Assembly: GCA_021779195.1 (NCBI GenBank)
Contig: JAJYBB010000026.1
Location: forward strand, 1 to 48,956
Source of the DNA: Bacteroidota bacterium
GTDB taxonomy: Bacteria; Bacteroidota; Bacteroidia; Bacteroidales; Paludibacteraceae
Length of the DNA stretch: 48,956 bases
Direction of reading: 5' to 3'
In this document: positions 8,077 through 15,470 of the stretch, piece by piece
Layout: every line of letters begins with the position of its first letter
Position numbering within the stretch: the first letter of the stretch is position 1
Made by a program: the position numbers and the translations under genes
The notes under the pieces: model-generated
The model's input: the letters and a program-made list of their open reading frames with translations, nothing else
Told to the model about the DNA's origin: nothing
Database searches by the model: none

Positions 8077-9447
8077 ATGTTTGATAAACTATTTAAGCTT
8101 AAGGAGAATAAAACCAGCGTTAAAACTGAAATTATTGCTGGAGTTACCACTTTCATGACCATGGCTTATATTCTTTTTCTGAATCCGAATATCTTATCGG
8201 TAACAGGAATGGATAAAAGTGCCGTATTTTTTGCGACAGCGATTTCTGCTGGTTTCGTAACCATTGCTATGGGGTTGGTTGCCAACTTTCCGATAGCTTT
8301 AGCACCCGGAATGGGACTGAATGCATTATTTGCTACGGTGGCATTAGCCGGAGTAGGTATGCGCTGGCAAGTAGCGTTGGGTGCTGTGTTTATTTCGGGT
8401 TTAATTTTTATTTTACTCACGGTAACTCAAATCCGTCAAATTTTAGTGGTGGCAGTTCCCAATTCGCTGAAACGGGCAATCACCGTTGGTATTGGGCTTT
8501 TTATTACAATTATTGGGCTTAAACTTTCCGAAATTATGGTTGTTTCAGCCAAAGTGATCGCTCCGACTCTGGCAGCATTAGGTAAAAATGCAGGTATGAC
8601 CACGCTTAACTTTTTTGAATGGAATATTGGTCTTGGAAGTTTTCACAATTCGTCCATGTTGCTGAGTTTAATAGGGCTTTTACTGACGGCTGTTTTAATG
8701 GCTCGAAAGGTGAAAGGGTCGTTGCTTATTGGTATTGTTGCCACCACCATAATTGGTATTCCAATGGGCGTTACAATAATTCCGCAAGCATTTTCCCCTT
8801 TTAGTTTACCTGATTTTCATCATTTGGCAGTAGGAGCGCTGGATATCCCAGGTGCATTACGAATGGGCATTTGGACCGTTGTTTTTACATTTACTTTTGT
8901 CGAACTGTTTGATACTTTCGGAACGTTGGTTGGCACTGCTGGAAAAGCCGGATTAATTGATGCTGATGGAAGTTCGCCTAAAATTGGAAAAGCCATGCTT
9001 GTTGATGCTTTCGGTGTTTCGTTTGGTGCATTGATGGGTACAAGTACAGTAACTTCTTATGTTGAAAGTGCCGCTGGTATTGGCGAAGGTGGACGTACCG
9101 GATTAACTGCTTTAACTACCGGAATATTTTTTCTTTTTTCTTTGTTGATTGCCCCTTTAGCTGGAATTATTCCAAGTGCTGCAACTGCACCCGCACTCAT
9201 AATTGTCGGTGTTTTAATGGCTTCTTCGGTATTGGATATTAATTTTAATGATTTTACCGAAGGTTTTCCTGCCTTTATGACTTTTGTGATCATGCCATTT
9301 ACGTACAGCATTGCTAATGGCATTGCTGCCGGTATTATTTCGTATGTTTTACTGAAAGTTGCTACCGGTAAATGGAAACAAGTACACTGGATGATGTTTT
9401 TGTTGTTTGTTTTAGTCATTAGCAGGTATATTTTTTTAAACGAGTGA
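8077..9447 (+). CDS. NCS2-family guanine/hypoxanthine-type permease
   Basis: 456 residues from the ATG at 8077. The frame is open to a TTG at 8050 and an ATG at 8053, but family members normally begin MFDKLFKLKEN, as here. It is an inner-membrane nucleobase:cation symporter of the AzgA/PbuG branch with roughly 12-14 hydrophobic segments. Signatures are EIIAGVTTFMTMAYILFLNP near the N-terminus, FPIALAPGMGLNALFA, TFVELFDTFGTLVGTAGKAG (transport-core Glu), and GTSTVTSYVESAAGIGEGGR. These fit the purine-transporting COG2252 group rather than uracil or xanthine permeases. It probably supplies bases that salvage enzymes use; the PNP lies 3.2 kb away on the other strand and is not an operon partner. 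Confidence 0.88.
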   Translation: MFDKLFKLKENKTSVKTEIIAGVTTFMTMAYILFLNPNILSVTGMDKSAVFFATAISAGFVTIAMGLVANFPIALAPGMGLNALFATVALAGVGMRWQVALGAVFISGLIFILLTVTQIRQILVVAVPNSLKRAITVGIGLFITIIGLKLSEIMVVSAKVIAPTLAALGKNAGMTTLNFFEWNIGLGSFHNSSMLLSLIGLLLTAVLMARKVKGSLLIGIVATTIIGIPMGVTIIPQAFSPFSLPDFHHLAVGALDIPGALRMGIWTVVFTFTFVELFDTFGTLVGTAGKAGLIDADGSSPKIGKAMLVDAFGVSFGALMGTSTVTSYVESAAGIGEGGRTGLTALTTGIFFLFSLLIAPLAGIIPSAATAPALIIVGVLMASSVLDINFNDFTEGFPAFMTFVIMPFTYSIANGIAAGIISYVLLKVATGKWKQVHWMMFLLFVLVISRYIFLNE

Positions 9448-9475
9448 AAAGTATTTTGCTGTTACATTAAGTACG

Positions 9476-9494
9476 ACAAGTCTCTTGTTTTGAA
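9476..9494 (+). terminator. weak hairpin after the permease gene
   Basis: ACAAG (9476-9480), loop TCT, and CTTGT (9484-9488) form a 5-bp stem followed by TTTTG-rich sequence, 28 bases after the permease stop codon. It is a possible weak terminator only. Confidence 0.3.
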
Positions 9495-9537
9495 TTTTAA
9501 AGTATCAATAAACCGTTAAATTGTAAAGGCTATATGT

Positions 9538-10806
9538 ATGATGAATATTGATGATAATTCCAATGCTTTTTCGTGGAAAAAAGATGCGATCGAAGCTTCG
9601 CATTCACTCAATTTAGTAAACTCAGATGTTATTGTTCAGGTTCTAAATACTTTAGCCAATGAAACACTTACTCAAGCGGATAAAATATTAGCCGAAAATA
9701 CAAAGGATTTAGTGGCGTTGGATGAATCTAATCCAATGTATGACCGTCTGTTATTGAATTTCGCTCGACTTGAATCCATTGCTGCAGATATTCGAAACGT
9801 AGCTTCACTTCCCTCGCCCCTTGGCAGGACGCTTATGGAAACTTTACGTCCGAATGGAATGAAAATTTCTAAGGTTTCTGTCCCTTTTGGTGTGGTCGGA
9901 ATCATTTTCGAAGCACGTCCCAATGTGAGTTTTGATGTTTTTTCACTTTGCTTAAAATCAGGAAATGTCTGTGTATTAAAAGGTGGAACCGATGCTTTTC
10001 ATTCCAATGTTGCCATCGTGCATGTGATTCAGTCGGTACTCACGAAGTTTGGATTAAATCCAAATATTGTTACTTTGCTACCAGCCGGACGCGAAGCCAC
10101 AGCCGAATTAATGAATGCAGTTGGCGTAGTCGATGTCATTATTCCTCGTGGAGGTAAAGGATTAATTGATTTCGTGCGCGATCATTCGCGTATTCCTGTT
10201 ATTGAAACCGGTGCAGGCATATGTCATACTTATTTCGATGAATTTGGAGATCGCGACAAAGGGGGAAAAATTATTTTTAATGCTAAAACCCGTCGAGTAA
10301 GTGTTTGTAATGCGTTAGATTGCTTGATTATCAACGAAAAAAGACTTGCTGATTTGTCAGATCTTTGTCGCGATTTGGCAGAGAAAAATGTAATTATTTA
10401 TGCCGATGTAAAAGCTTTTACATTCTTAAACGGGAATTATCCTTCGGCTTTATTACATAAAGCGACCGAAGAGAGTTTCGGTATTGAATTTTTAGATTAT
10501 AAAATGGCTGTCAAAACTGTTTCATCGATTCATGATGCCATTCAACACATTTCAACTTACAGTTCTAAACACAGCGAATGTATTATCAGTGAAAATGAAC
10601 ATAATATTGAACTGTTTGACAAAATGGTTGATGCCGCCTGTGTTTACACAAATGTTTCGACTGCATTTACTGATGGAGCTCAATTTGGATTGGGTGCAGA
10701 GATTGGAATCAGTACGCAGAAACTTCATGCACGTGGACCGATGGCACTCGAAGAACTTTGTTCGTACAAATGGATTGTTAAAGGTAATGGACTTATTAGG
10801 TCATGA
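9538..10806 (+). CDS. proA: gamma-glutamyl phosphate reductase
   Basis: 422 residues, full length. It reduces gamma-glutamyl phosphate to glutamate-5-semialdehyde with NADPH, the second step of proline synthesis. Characteristic segments are [21 protein letters not shown] (about residues 110-130), [12 protein letters not shown], the [20 protein letters not shown] region, catalytic Cys257 in [11 protein letters not shown], and C-terminal [19 protein letters not shown]. The gamma-glutamyl kinase gene (proB), often adjacent, is not in this window. proC is present at 34047, so the pathway is dispersed. The 90-bp upstream gap lacks a clear promoter; readthrough from the permease is possible. Confidence 0.97.
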   Translation: MMNIDDNSNAFSWKKDAIEASHSLNLVNSDVIVQVLNTLANETLTQADKILAENTKDLVALDESNPMYDRLLLNFARLESIAADIRNVASLPSPLGRTLMETLRPNGMKISKVSVPFGVVGIIFEARPNVSFDVFSLCLKSGNVCVLKGGTDAFHSNVAIVHVIQSVLTKFGLNPNIVTLLPAGREATAELMNAVGVVDVIIPRGGKGLIDFVRDHSRIPVIETGAGICHTYFDEFGDRDKGGKIIFNAKTRRVSVCNALDCLIINEKRLADLSDLCRDLAEKNVIIYADVKAFTFLNGNYPSALLHKATEESFGIEFLDYKMAVKTVSSIHDAIQHISTYSSKHSECIISENEHNIELFDKMVDAACVYTNVSTAFTDGAQFGLGAEIGISTQKLHARGPMALEELCSYKWIVKGNGLIRS

Positions 10807-11142
10807 TAACAAATCTATTTTTTTAATTACCACATTTTCAGTAATTTACGGATAATGAGTGAATTTGTACAAACAATTATAAATCAATGATTTAAATGAA
10901 TGGCTGACAATCAATTTAAATGAAATTTGGATCATAATTTTTAGCCAATTCATTAAATTTCAAATATTTTATGCTTTTTGTTGTGCAATCCAAAATTAAT
11001 CATTTTCTTTGCATCGAAAAGAACGTGTATTTTTCATCAGGTTATCTCTTCCATCCTACCCGTTTGGGTAAAGATTTCGTCCTAACCCAATTTGTTTATA
11101 CTCTTCTTGAAAACAATTTATTCAATTTTTTTATTTTATTTT
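10807..11142 (+). other. intergenic region with long leader of the RRM gene
   Basis: No protein gene is convincing here; two open frames crossing 10971-11162 and 11092-11142 have no recognisable content. From about 11018 the region is probably the untranslated leader of the RRM gene. It contains a short hairpin (TACCC 11057-11061, loop GTTT, GGGTA 11066-11070) and a downstream TAACCCAA (11083-11090) that could compete for the same GGG. Confidence 0.55.
10981..11011 (+). promoter_or_regulatory. promoter of the RRM RNA-binding protein gene
   Basis: TTG at 10981-10983, 20 bases, then TTTCTTTG followed by C at 11004-11011. This matches the Bacteroidota TTG-N19/20-TAnnTTTG pattern with one mismatch (second base of the -7 element). 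The start site would be near 11018, giving an untranslated leader of about 125 bases. Confidence 0.55.
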
Positions 11143-11388
11143 ATGAACATTTACGTAGGTAACTTAAGTTACAAAGTTCGGGAAAACGATCTTCAAGGTG
11201 TTATTGAAGAGTACGGTCAAGTAGAATCTTGCAAAATTATCAAAGATCGCGAAACAGGTAAATCTAAAGGATTTGCATTTGTAGAAATGGCTGACGATGC
11301 TGCTGCTACTAAAGCCATTGAAGAACTCAATGGAGCTGAATTTGACGGTCGTACCATGGTGGTTAAAGAAGCCAGACCAAGAAATTAA
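11143..11388 (+). CDS. RRM-domain RNA-binding protein
   Basis: 81 residues from the ATG at 11143. An upstream in-frame extension to 11092 is rejected because it adds a Phe/Ile-rich low-complexity tail before the RRM. The whole protein is one RNA recognition motif: RNP2 is IYVGNL at residues 2-7 and RNP1 is KGFAFVEM near residues 43-50. A short basic tail (VVKEARPRN) follows. Small single-RRM proteins of this kind are abundant in Bacteroidota and cyanobacteria; they bind single-stranded RNA and some respond to cold. The long structured leader and strong terminator indicate a monocistronic, probably post-transcriptionally controlled gene. Confidence 0.93.
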   Translation: MNIYVGNLSYKVRENDLQGVIEEYGQVESCKIIKDRETGKSKGFAFVEMADDAAATKAIEELNGAEFDGRTMVVKEARPRN

Positions 11389-11412
11389 GATTTTTAAAAT
11401 CGTAAACACCTG

Positions 11413-11451
11413 AAAAACTTCTGTTATCCGCTTGATGACAGAAGTTTTTTT
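11413..11451 (+). terminator. intrinsic terminator of the RRM gene
   Basis: AAAACTTCTGT (11414-11424) pairs with ACAGAAGTTTT (11438-11448) across a 13-base loop and continues into a T run. It lies 25 bases past the RRM stop codon and 16 bases before the CPBP protease start. Confidence 0.85.
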
Positions 11452-11466
11452 AAATCTACCGATCAA

Positions 11467-12345
11467 ATGTCGCGTTTTAAAGGAATTTTCAATCGGGAAG
11501 GGACATTTAGTCAAATTATCATCCTCCTTTTTTTAGTTTTAATCTTCACCCTTTTTATTGTTATAATCGTTGATGTCTTTCCACATCCACCGTTGCAATC
11601 TATCCGTTGGGTAAAAATTACACAATTGTTATTGTCAGTTTTCATGTGGGTGCTTCCTTCAGTTGTATTTGCTTATTTAAGTAGTGAATCCGGTTTCGAT
11701 AGGTTACATTTCCATTCTTATATTGACAGTAAGGCACTCACAGCATTGGTGTTAACCATGATTTTGATCATCCCCTTTGTTAATCTTTTAAGCGATTTAA
11801 ACCAGCAGGTGGTATTTCCAAAAGCACTTTCTGGGATTGAAAAAATTATGAAAGAATATGAGCTGCAAGCTGAACAACTTACTGCCAGATTTCTTGATAT
11901 TCATTCGGTCAGCGCTTTGTTGTTCAATTTGATATTTATCGCCTTTGTGCCTGCTTTTGGTGAAGAATTATTTTTTAGAGGTACATTGCAAGGTATTTTT
12001 GCCAAGAATAAATCAGTAACCACTTCTATTTGGTTGACTGCCATAATCTTCAGCGCTATTCATTTTCAGTTTTATGGGTTTCTTCCTCGTATGCTGCTCG
12101 GTGCCCTATTCGGGTATTTATACGTGTGGAGCGGAAATTTGTGGATTCCTATTGCTGCTCATTTTACAAACAATGCGGTTGTCGTGATTTTTTATTACCT
12201 AAAGAATAATGGGTACACACTTCCCGACATTGATACGGTGGGGTCGGGAAACTCCATCTGGATTGGGATTTTAAGTGGTATTGCGGGGATAATCGGCATT
12301 TTTTATTTGTACAATCGCTATCAAAAACACGCTCGTTTACAATAA
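11467..12345 (+). CDS. CPBP-family intramembrane metalloprotease
   Basis: 292 residues with about seven to eight hydrophobic segments. The CPBP (CAAX prenyl protease 2/Abi) signatures are all present. The glutamate pair is in FGEELFFRGTLQG (about residues 164-176). A His-containing helix reads IFSAIHFQFYGFLPRMLLG (about residues 195-213). A second His is in WIPIAAHFTNNAVVV (about residues 236-250). These residues form the metal-binding site of Rce1-type proteases. It is an inner-membrane protein with unknown substrate. It follows the RRM gene closely but is separated by a terminator. The downstream 265 bp contains only a 6-bp hairpin (12368-12383) and the rny terminator. Confidence 0.88.
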   Translation: MSRFKGIFNREGTFSQIIILLFLVLIFTLFIVIIVDVFPHPPLQSIRWVKITQLLLSVFMWVLPSVVFAYLSSESGFDRLHFHSYIDSKALTALVLTMILIIPFVNLLSDLNQQVVFPKALSGIEKIMKEYELQAEQLTARFLDIHSVSALLFNLIFIAFVPAFGEELFFRGTLQGIFAKNKSVTTSIWLTAIIFSAIHFQFYGFLPRMLLGALFGYLYVWSGNLWIPIAAHFTNNAVVVIFYYLKNNGYTLPDIDTVGSGNSIWIGILSGIAGIIGIFYLYNRYQKHARLQ

Positions 12346-12560
12346 ATAATTTTCAATTAAAATTTTACAGGTATTTATACCTGCACATAATTCATAACTT
12401 TTTGTATATTAAGAAGCTAATGTTTTCGTTGATTCGATTGAAGTGTGTTATTTGTAAGATATTGATATTTTGCAGTTTTAAATTTTTATCACCCTGTATT
12501 AAAATAAGTATAGTGATCCCTATTTGTGGAGTTCAGGTAATTAGGTGAGTTTTTCCAAAA

Positions 12561-12591
12561 AAAAAGAGACAGGGTTAACTTGTCTCTTTTT
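12561..12591. terminator. bidirectional terminator after rny
   Basis: AAAAAGAGACA (12561-12571) and TGTCTCTTTTT (12581-12591) form an 11-bp stem with flanking A/T runs on both strands. It lies 20 bases beyond the rny stop codon on the minus strand and 215 bases after the plus-strand CPBP gene. Confidence 0.85.
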
Positions 12592-12610
12592 GATAGAAAT
12601 TTTATTTCTT

Positions 12611-14131
12611 TTATTTCGCATAACTAACAGCCCTGGTTTCACGAATAACCGTAATTTTCACCTGACCAGGATAAGTCATTTCATCCTGAATTTTTTTTGC
12701 AATATCAAACGACAATAATTCGGTCTCTTTATCGTCAATCTTATCAGCTCCTACAATCACGCGTAATTCGCGACCTGCTTGGATAGCATAAGTTTTTAAT
12801 ACACCAGGATAGGATAATGCAAGATTCTCAAGGTCATTCAGTCGTTTAATATACGCTTCCACTATTTCGCGTCGAGCTCCGGGACGTGCACCCGAAATCG
12901 CATCACATACCTGAACGATAGGTGCTATCAGAGTTTCCATTTCTACTTCGTCGTGGTGAGCTCCAATGGCATTGCAAATATCGGGTTTTTCTTTGTATTT
13001 TTCTGCCAGACGCATTCCAAGAATTGCATGTGGCAATTCCGGTTCATCATCAGGTACTTTACCAATATCGTGTAACAATCCGGCACGTTTTGCTTTTTTT
13101 GGATTAAGCCCGAGTTCTGAAGCCATTGTAGCACATAGATTAGCTGTTTCACGGGCATGTTGCAACAGGTTTTGTCCGTATGAGGAACGATATTTCATTT
13201 TACCAACCAAGCGGATGAGTTCGGGATGCAATCCGTGAATTCCCAGATCGATGGTGGTTCGTTTGCCTATTTCAATAATTTCTTCTTCAACCTGCTTGCG
13301 AACCTTGTTGACTACTTCTTCAATTCGGGCTGGGTGAATGCGTCCATCAGTTACCAACTGGTGCAGGGATAGGCGCGCAACTTCGCGACGAACAGGGTCG
13401 AATGCTGAGAGTACAATGGCTTCGGGGGTGTCGTCGACAATGATTTCAACTCCTGTGGCTGCTTCTAACGCCCGGATATTACGTCCTTCGCGTCCAATAA
13501 TCCGTCCTTTTATTTCATCCGATTCGATATGAAATACCGTAACAGAATTTTCAATAGCCGTTTCAGTTGCTAACCGTTGAATGCTTTGAACAATGATTTT
13601 CTTAGCTTCTTTATTCGCAGTCATTTTGGCTTCTTCCATGATGTCGTTCACAAACGACATGGCTTCGGTTTTGGCTTCTTCTTTCAACGCTTCAACCAAT
13701 CGTTCTTTAGCCTGATCGGCTGACAAACCTGAAATAGTTTCAAGTTCTGTTTGTGCTTGATGATGCAAATGTTCCAGCTCTTTGCGTTTGATCTCGATGA
13801 TGTTTAGTTGCTGTTCGAAGTGCTCTTTCTGGGTTTCAATTTCATTGATTTTGCGCTGAACTTCTCCTTGTCGCTGGTTCAGTTGCATTTCGCGTTGTTG
13901 AAGTTTTACTTCTCTTTCCTGAATTTTGCCGTTTCTCTCCTGTACCTGTTGATCGTATTCGGCTTTTAGGGCAATAAATTTTTCTTTTGCCTCAATGAGT
14001 TTGTTTTTTTTGAGCAATTCGGCTTCGGCTCTTGCCTCTTCAGCTGCTTTTTTATTGAATATCCGAAATAGGACAAATGTTCCTCCGGCACCAACAATCA
14101 AAGCAATAAGTCCGATTAATATATTTTCCAT
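12611..14131 (-). CDS. rny: ribonuclease Y
   Basis: 506 residues, full length. It is a membrane-anchored endoribonuclease that starts decay of many mRNAs. Order of parts: an N-terminal transmembrane helix ([19 protein letters not shown], residues 4-22), a long coiled coil rich in E, K and Q to about residue 185, a KH domain with [19 protein letters not shown] (about residues 213-231), an HD domain with the metal-binding pair in LLHDIGK (about residue 350) and [10 protein letters not shown], and the family C-terminal domain ending near [12 protein letters not shown]. It is the last gene of the zapA module, with a structured RNA between it and zapA and a strong terminator after it. Confidence 0.97.
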   Translation of the reverse strand: MENILIGLIALIVGAGGTFVLFRIFNKKAAEEARAEAELLKKNKLIEAKEKFIALKAEYDQQVQERNGKIQEREVKLQQREMQLNQRQGEVQRKINEIETQKEHFEQQLNIIEIKRKELEHLHHQAQTELETISGLSADQAKERLVEALKEEAKTEAMSFVNDIMEEAKMTANKEAKKIIVQSIQRLATETAIENSVTVFHIESDEIKGRIIGREGRNIRALEAATGVEIIVDDTPEAIVLSAFDPVRREVARLSLHQLVTDGRIHPARIEEVVNKVRKQVEEEIIEIGKRTTIDLGIHGLHPELIRLVGKMKYRSSYGQNLLQHARETANLCATMASELGLNPKKAKRAGLLHDIGKVPDDEPELPHAILGMRLAEKYKEKPDICNAIGAHHDEVEMETLIAPIVQVCDAISGARPGARREIVEAYIKRLNDLENLALSYPGVLKTYAIQAGRELRVIVGADKIDDKETELLSFDIAKKIQDEMTYPGQVKITVIRETRAVSYAK

Positions 14132-14193
14132 GTTTTATTTTGAGGATATATAGTTAATAATAAGAAATTGGTTCGATTTAAAACGTAAAAACA

Positions 14194-14276
14194 TAAAAAA
14201 AGCATCTGCGTACAACATCAACTCTCCGCTTATAATAAATTAAAACGGGAACAATTGAAATATTGACGAGATGCGA
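14194..14276 (-). ncRNA. ssrS: structured RNA between zapA and rny, probable 6S RNA
   Basis: The minus strand reads GCATCT (plus 14269-14274) pairing with AGATGC (plus 14202-14207). Inside it, CGTCAA (14263-14268) pairs with TTGATG (14216-14221) with one wobble, leaving an asymmetric 8-base bulge. A further apical stem (CCGTTT with AAGCGG) sits beyond a large internal loop. The outer stem runs straight into a U tract (plus A run 14194-14201), so the RNA carries its own terminator-like end. A rod with a large internal loop is the 6S layout. From family knowledge, 6S RNA is linked to zapA in many bacteria, and I recall it between zapA and rny in Bacteroidota. No exact TAnnTTTG promoter is visible just upstream, so it may be processed from the zapA transcript. 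Confidence 0.55.
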
Positions 14277-14280
14277 AAAA

Positions 14281-14592
14281 TTAGAATAAAGTTTTTTCTT
14301 TCTCTTGATTCAATACAGCATCCAATTCGAGATTTAAGGATTGAATTTTCTCTGCTAATGGAACAATATCTTCGACGAGTTCTTGTTTTGAAAGCATGAC
14401 AGCCAACTGGTATGCAACTAACGTTAAAATTTCTTCTGTTGGGCGTTGGTTGTATTGCTTTTGGAATTTATCCATATAGCGTACCACTAATTTCTCGGCT
14501 TTACGATAATATTCTTCCTCTGAACGAGCAATTTTTAACGGTAATCGTAAGCCATTAACTAAGACATTAATGGTGAAAATTTCATCTTTCAT
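14281..14592 (-). CDS. zapA: cell division protein ZapA
   Basis: 103 residues, normal for ZapA. It bundles FtsZ filaments and stabilises the Z-ring. The N-terminal domain (FTINVLVNGLRLPLKIARSE) and the helix EEYYRKAEKLVVRYMDKFQ are typical. The segment VAYQLAVMLSKQEL begins the long C-terminal coiled coil that makes the antiparallel dimer. It lies 5 bp downstream of the coiled-coil gene at 14598-14891, with which it forms a tight pair, and is followed by the structured RNA and rny. Confidence 0.88.
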   Translation of the reverse strand: MKDEIFTINVLVNGLRLPLKIARSEEEYYRKAEKLVVRYMDKFQKQYNQRPTEEILTLVAYQLAVMLSKQELVEDIVPLAEKIQSLNLELDAVLNQEKEKTLF

Positions 14593-14597
14593 ACGCT

Positions 14598-14891
14598 CTA
14601 TTCATCTATGAGAGCTAAACATTTATCTATTTCCCGCACCATTTTGTTTATTTTTTGCTTGGTCTCAAGTTTGAGATTTTCGTCTGTTCCAAGAGTTTTG
14701 GCAATTAATAAATGGTCGTAATTTTTTCGAAGCTCCAAAATTTCGCTATGAGCAGACATTAATTCATTTTGTTTCTGCTCTAATTTTTCTTTTAATTGGT
14801 TGTTTTGAAGCTGTAATGATTTGTACTCCGAAATTAATTTTCGCAGTTTTGACTCAAATGCGCGGATCAATTCTTCGTAACGGTTTGTCAT
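14598..14891 (-). CDS. small coiled-coil protein paired with zapA
   Basis: 97 residues from the ATG at 14891. The frame stays open to 15026, but that extension would cross a promoter and a terminator, so I reject it. Nearly the whole protein is predicted coiled coil (residues about 3-65) with heptads rich in L, E, K and Q. A short C-terminal segment (KINKMVREIDKCLALIDE) may form a conserved helix. It has no signal peptide. A small coiled-coil gene immediately before zapA is a recurrent arrangement in Bacteroidota, and a ZapB-like partner role in division is a reasonable inference but not shown by sequence. A full sigma-ABfr promoter lies directly upstream. Confidence 0.8.
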   Translation of the reverse strand: MTNRYEELIRAFESKLRKLISEYKSLQLQNNQLKEKLEQKQNELMSAHSEILELRKNYDHLLIAKTLGTDENLKLETKQKINKMVREIDKCLALIDE

Positions 14892-14908
14892 TTTCAAAAA
14901 AATCTTTA

Positions 14909-14939
14909 CAAAAATACGGTTTTGATTTGAATTGGTCAA
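14909..14939 (-). promoter_or_regulatory. promoter of the coiled-coil/zapA operon
   Basis: On the minus strand TTG (plus 14937-14939), 20 bases, then TATTTTTG (plus 14909-14916): an exact Bacteroidota TTG-N20-TAnnTTTG promoter. The start site would be near 14902, about 10 bases before the ATG at 14891, which fixes that start codon. Confidence 0.75.
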
Positions 14940-15011
14940 ATTATTTTTGATTTTTCTGTAAAATTGATAGTTAAGTTTTTTTTGACACTTCTTACTCCTT
15001 TGTCTTGGGTG

Positions 15012-15154
15012 AAAAAAAAAGGACAACCTAAATTTGTCCTTTTTTTGAAGTATGTTTTTTATATAGCAAGTGTATAAAAAGCGAAAGGTAGCTTTACCTC
15101 ACGGTAATCTACCAATCTTTTTGTTAACCTTAAATCTAATACTATGAAAAAATC
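15012..15154 (-). ncRNA. small structured RNA with own promoter and terminator
   Basis: This is an independent minus-strand transcription unit of about 140 nt upstream of the zapA operon. Transcription should begin near 15154 from an exact promoter and end at a strong hairpin with U tract (15014-15046). On the RNA strand, TTTTTT and ATAG near the 5' end (plus 15142-15152) pair with CTAT and AAAAAA (plus 15055-15066) as a closing stem. AAAAAG pairs with CTTTTT, and the apical hairpin is GGTAG-A-TTACC, loop GTGA (a GNRA tetraloop), GGTAA-AG-CTACC (plus 15087-15113). The wide unpaired middle resembles 6S RNA, so this is an alternative 6S candidate. No open frame is evident. Confidence 0.55.
15014..15046. 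terminator. intrinsic terminator of the small RNA
   Basis: AAAAAAAGGACA (15014-15025) and TGTCCTTTTTT (15035-15045) form a stem of about 11-12 bp around a 9-base loop, with uridine tracts on either strand. On the minus strand it closes the small RNA. The zapA operon has its own promoter beyond it. Confidence 0.85.
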
Positions 15155-15160
15155 ACGATG

Positions 15161-15191
15161 CAAAAATACGGCAGGAAAATGTGATATGCAA
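15161..15191 (-). promoter_or_regulatory. promoter of the small RNA
   Basis: On the minus strand TTG (plus 15189-15191), 20 bases, then TATTTTTG followed by C (plus 15161-15168). The -7 octamer and the spacing are identical to the zapA-operon promoter 250 bp downstream. The start site is expected near 15154, exactly where the closing stem of the RNA begins. Confidence 0.7.
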
Positions 15192-15470
15192 GCATATTCT
15201 GTTAAATCTTTCTTTCAAATATGTTTTATAACATAGATTTAACGTTGCGAAAACAATTTTAAACTTGAAAGCTACTTTTTGAGCGTTGTTTGCTGCTGAA
15301 TTTTATTTTTTTGTGGAATCAAATGGTATAATCTTGATTGCATTTGAATTTAGTTTGTGAATTTTATCGATTATATTTAATGCAAAGATATCTCTTTTGA
15401 TGAACGTATTTCAACAACCACATACATTTTTAGTTGATTTTTTTCGGTAATCTTCCTTCTGATTTTTAAA
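15192..15470. other. AT-rich spacer after the AraC-type gene
   Basis: I see no gene, strong hairpin or full promoter in this stretch between the 3' end of the minus-strand AraC-type gene and the small RNA promoter. Confidence 0.5.

Noticed and set aside
9057-9419. 120-residue minus-strand frame inside the permease gene
   Set aside because: It is the antisense shadow of a well-conserved membrane protein; its regular composition follows from the codons of the sense gene.
10971-11162. 63-residue open frame upstream of the RRM gene
   Set aside because: It begins before the predicted transcription start and overlaps the RRM start codon out of frame; no recognisable content.
12368-12383. CAGGTA-TTTA-TACCTG hairpin after the CPBP gene
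   Set aside because: The stem is only 6 bp and no T tract follows on the plus strand, so I do not call it a terminator.
12922-13532. Several 60-90-residue frames on both strands inside rny
   Set aside because: All are out-of-frame shadows of the conserved KH and HD region.
14892-15026. 45-residue N-terminal extension of the coiled-coil gene
   Set aside because: It would cover the promoter at 14909-14939 and touch the small RNA terminator; the extension is basic and unstructured.
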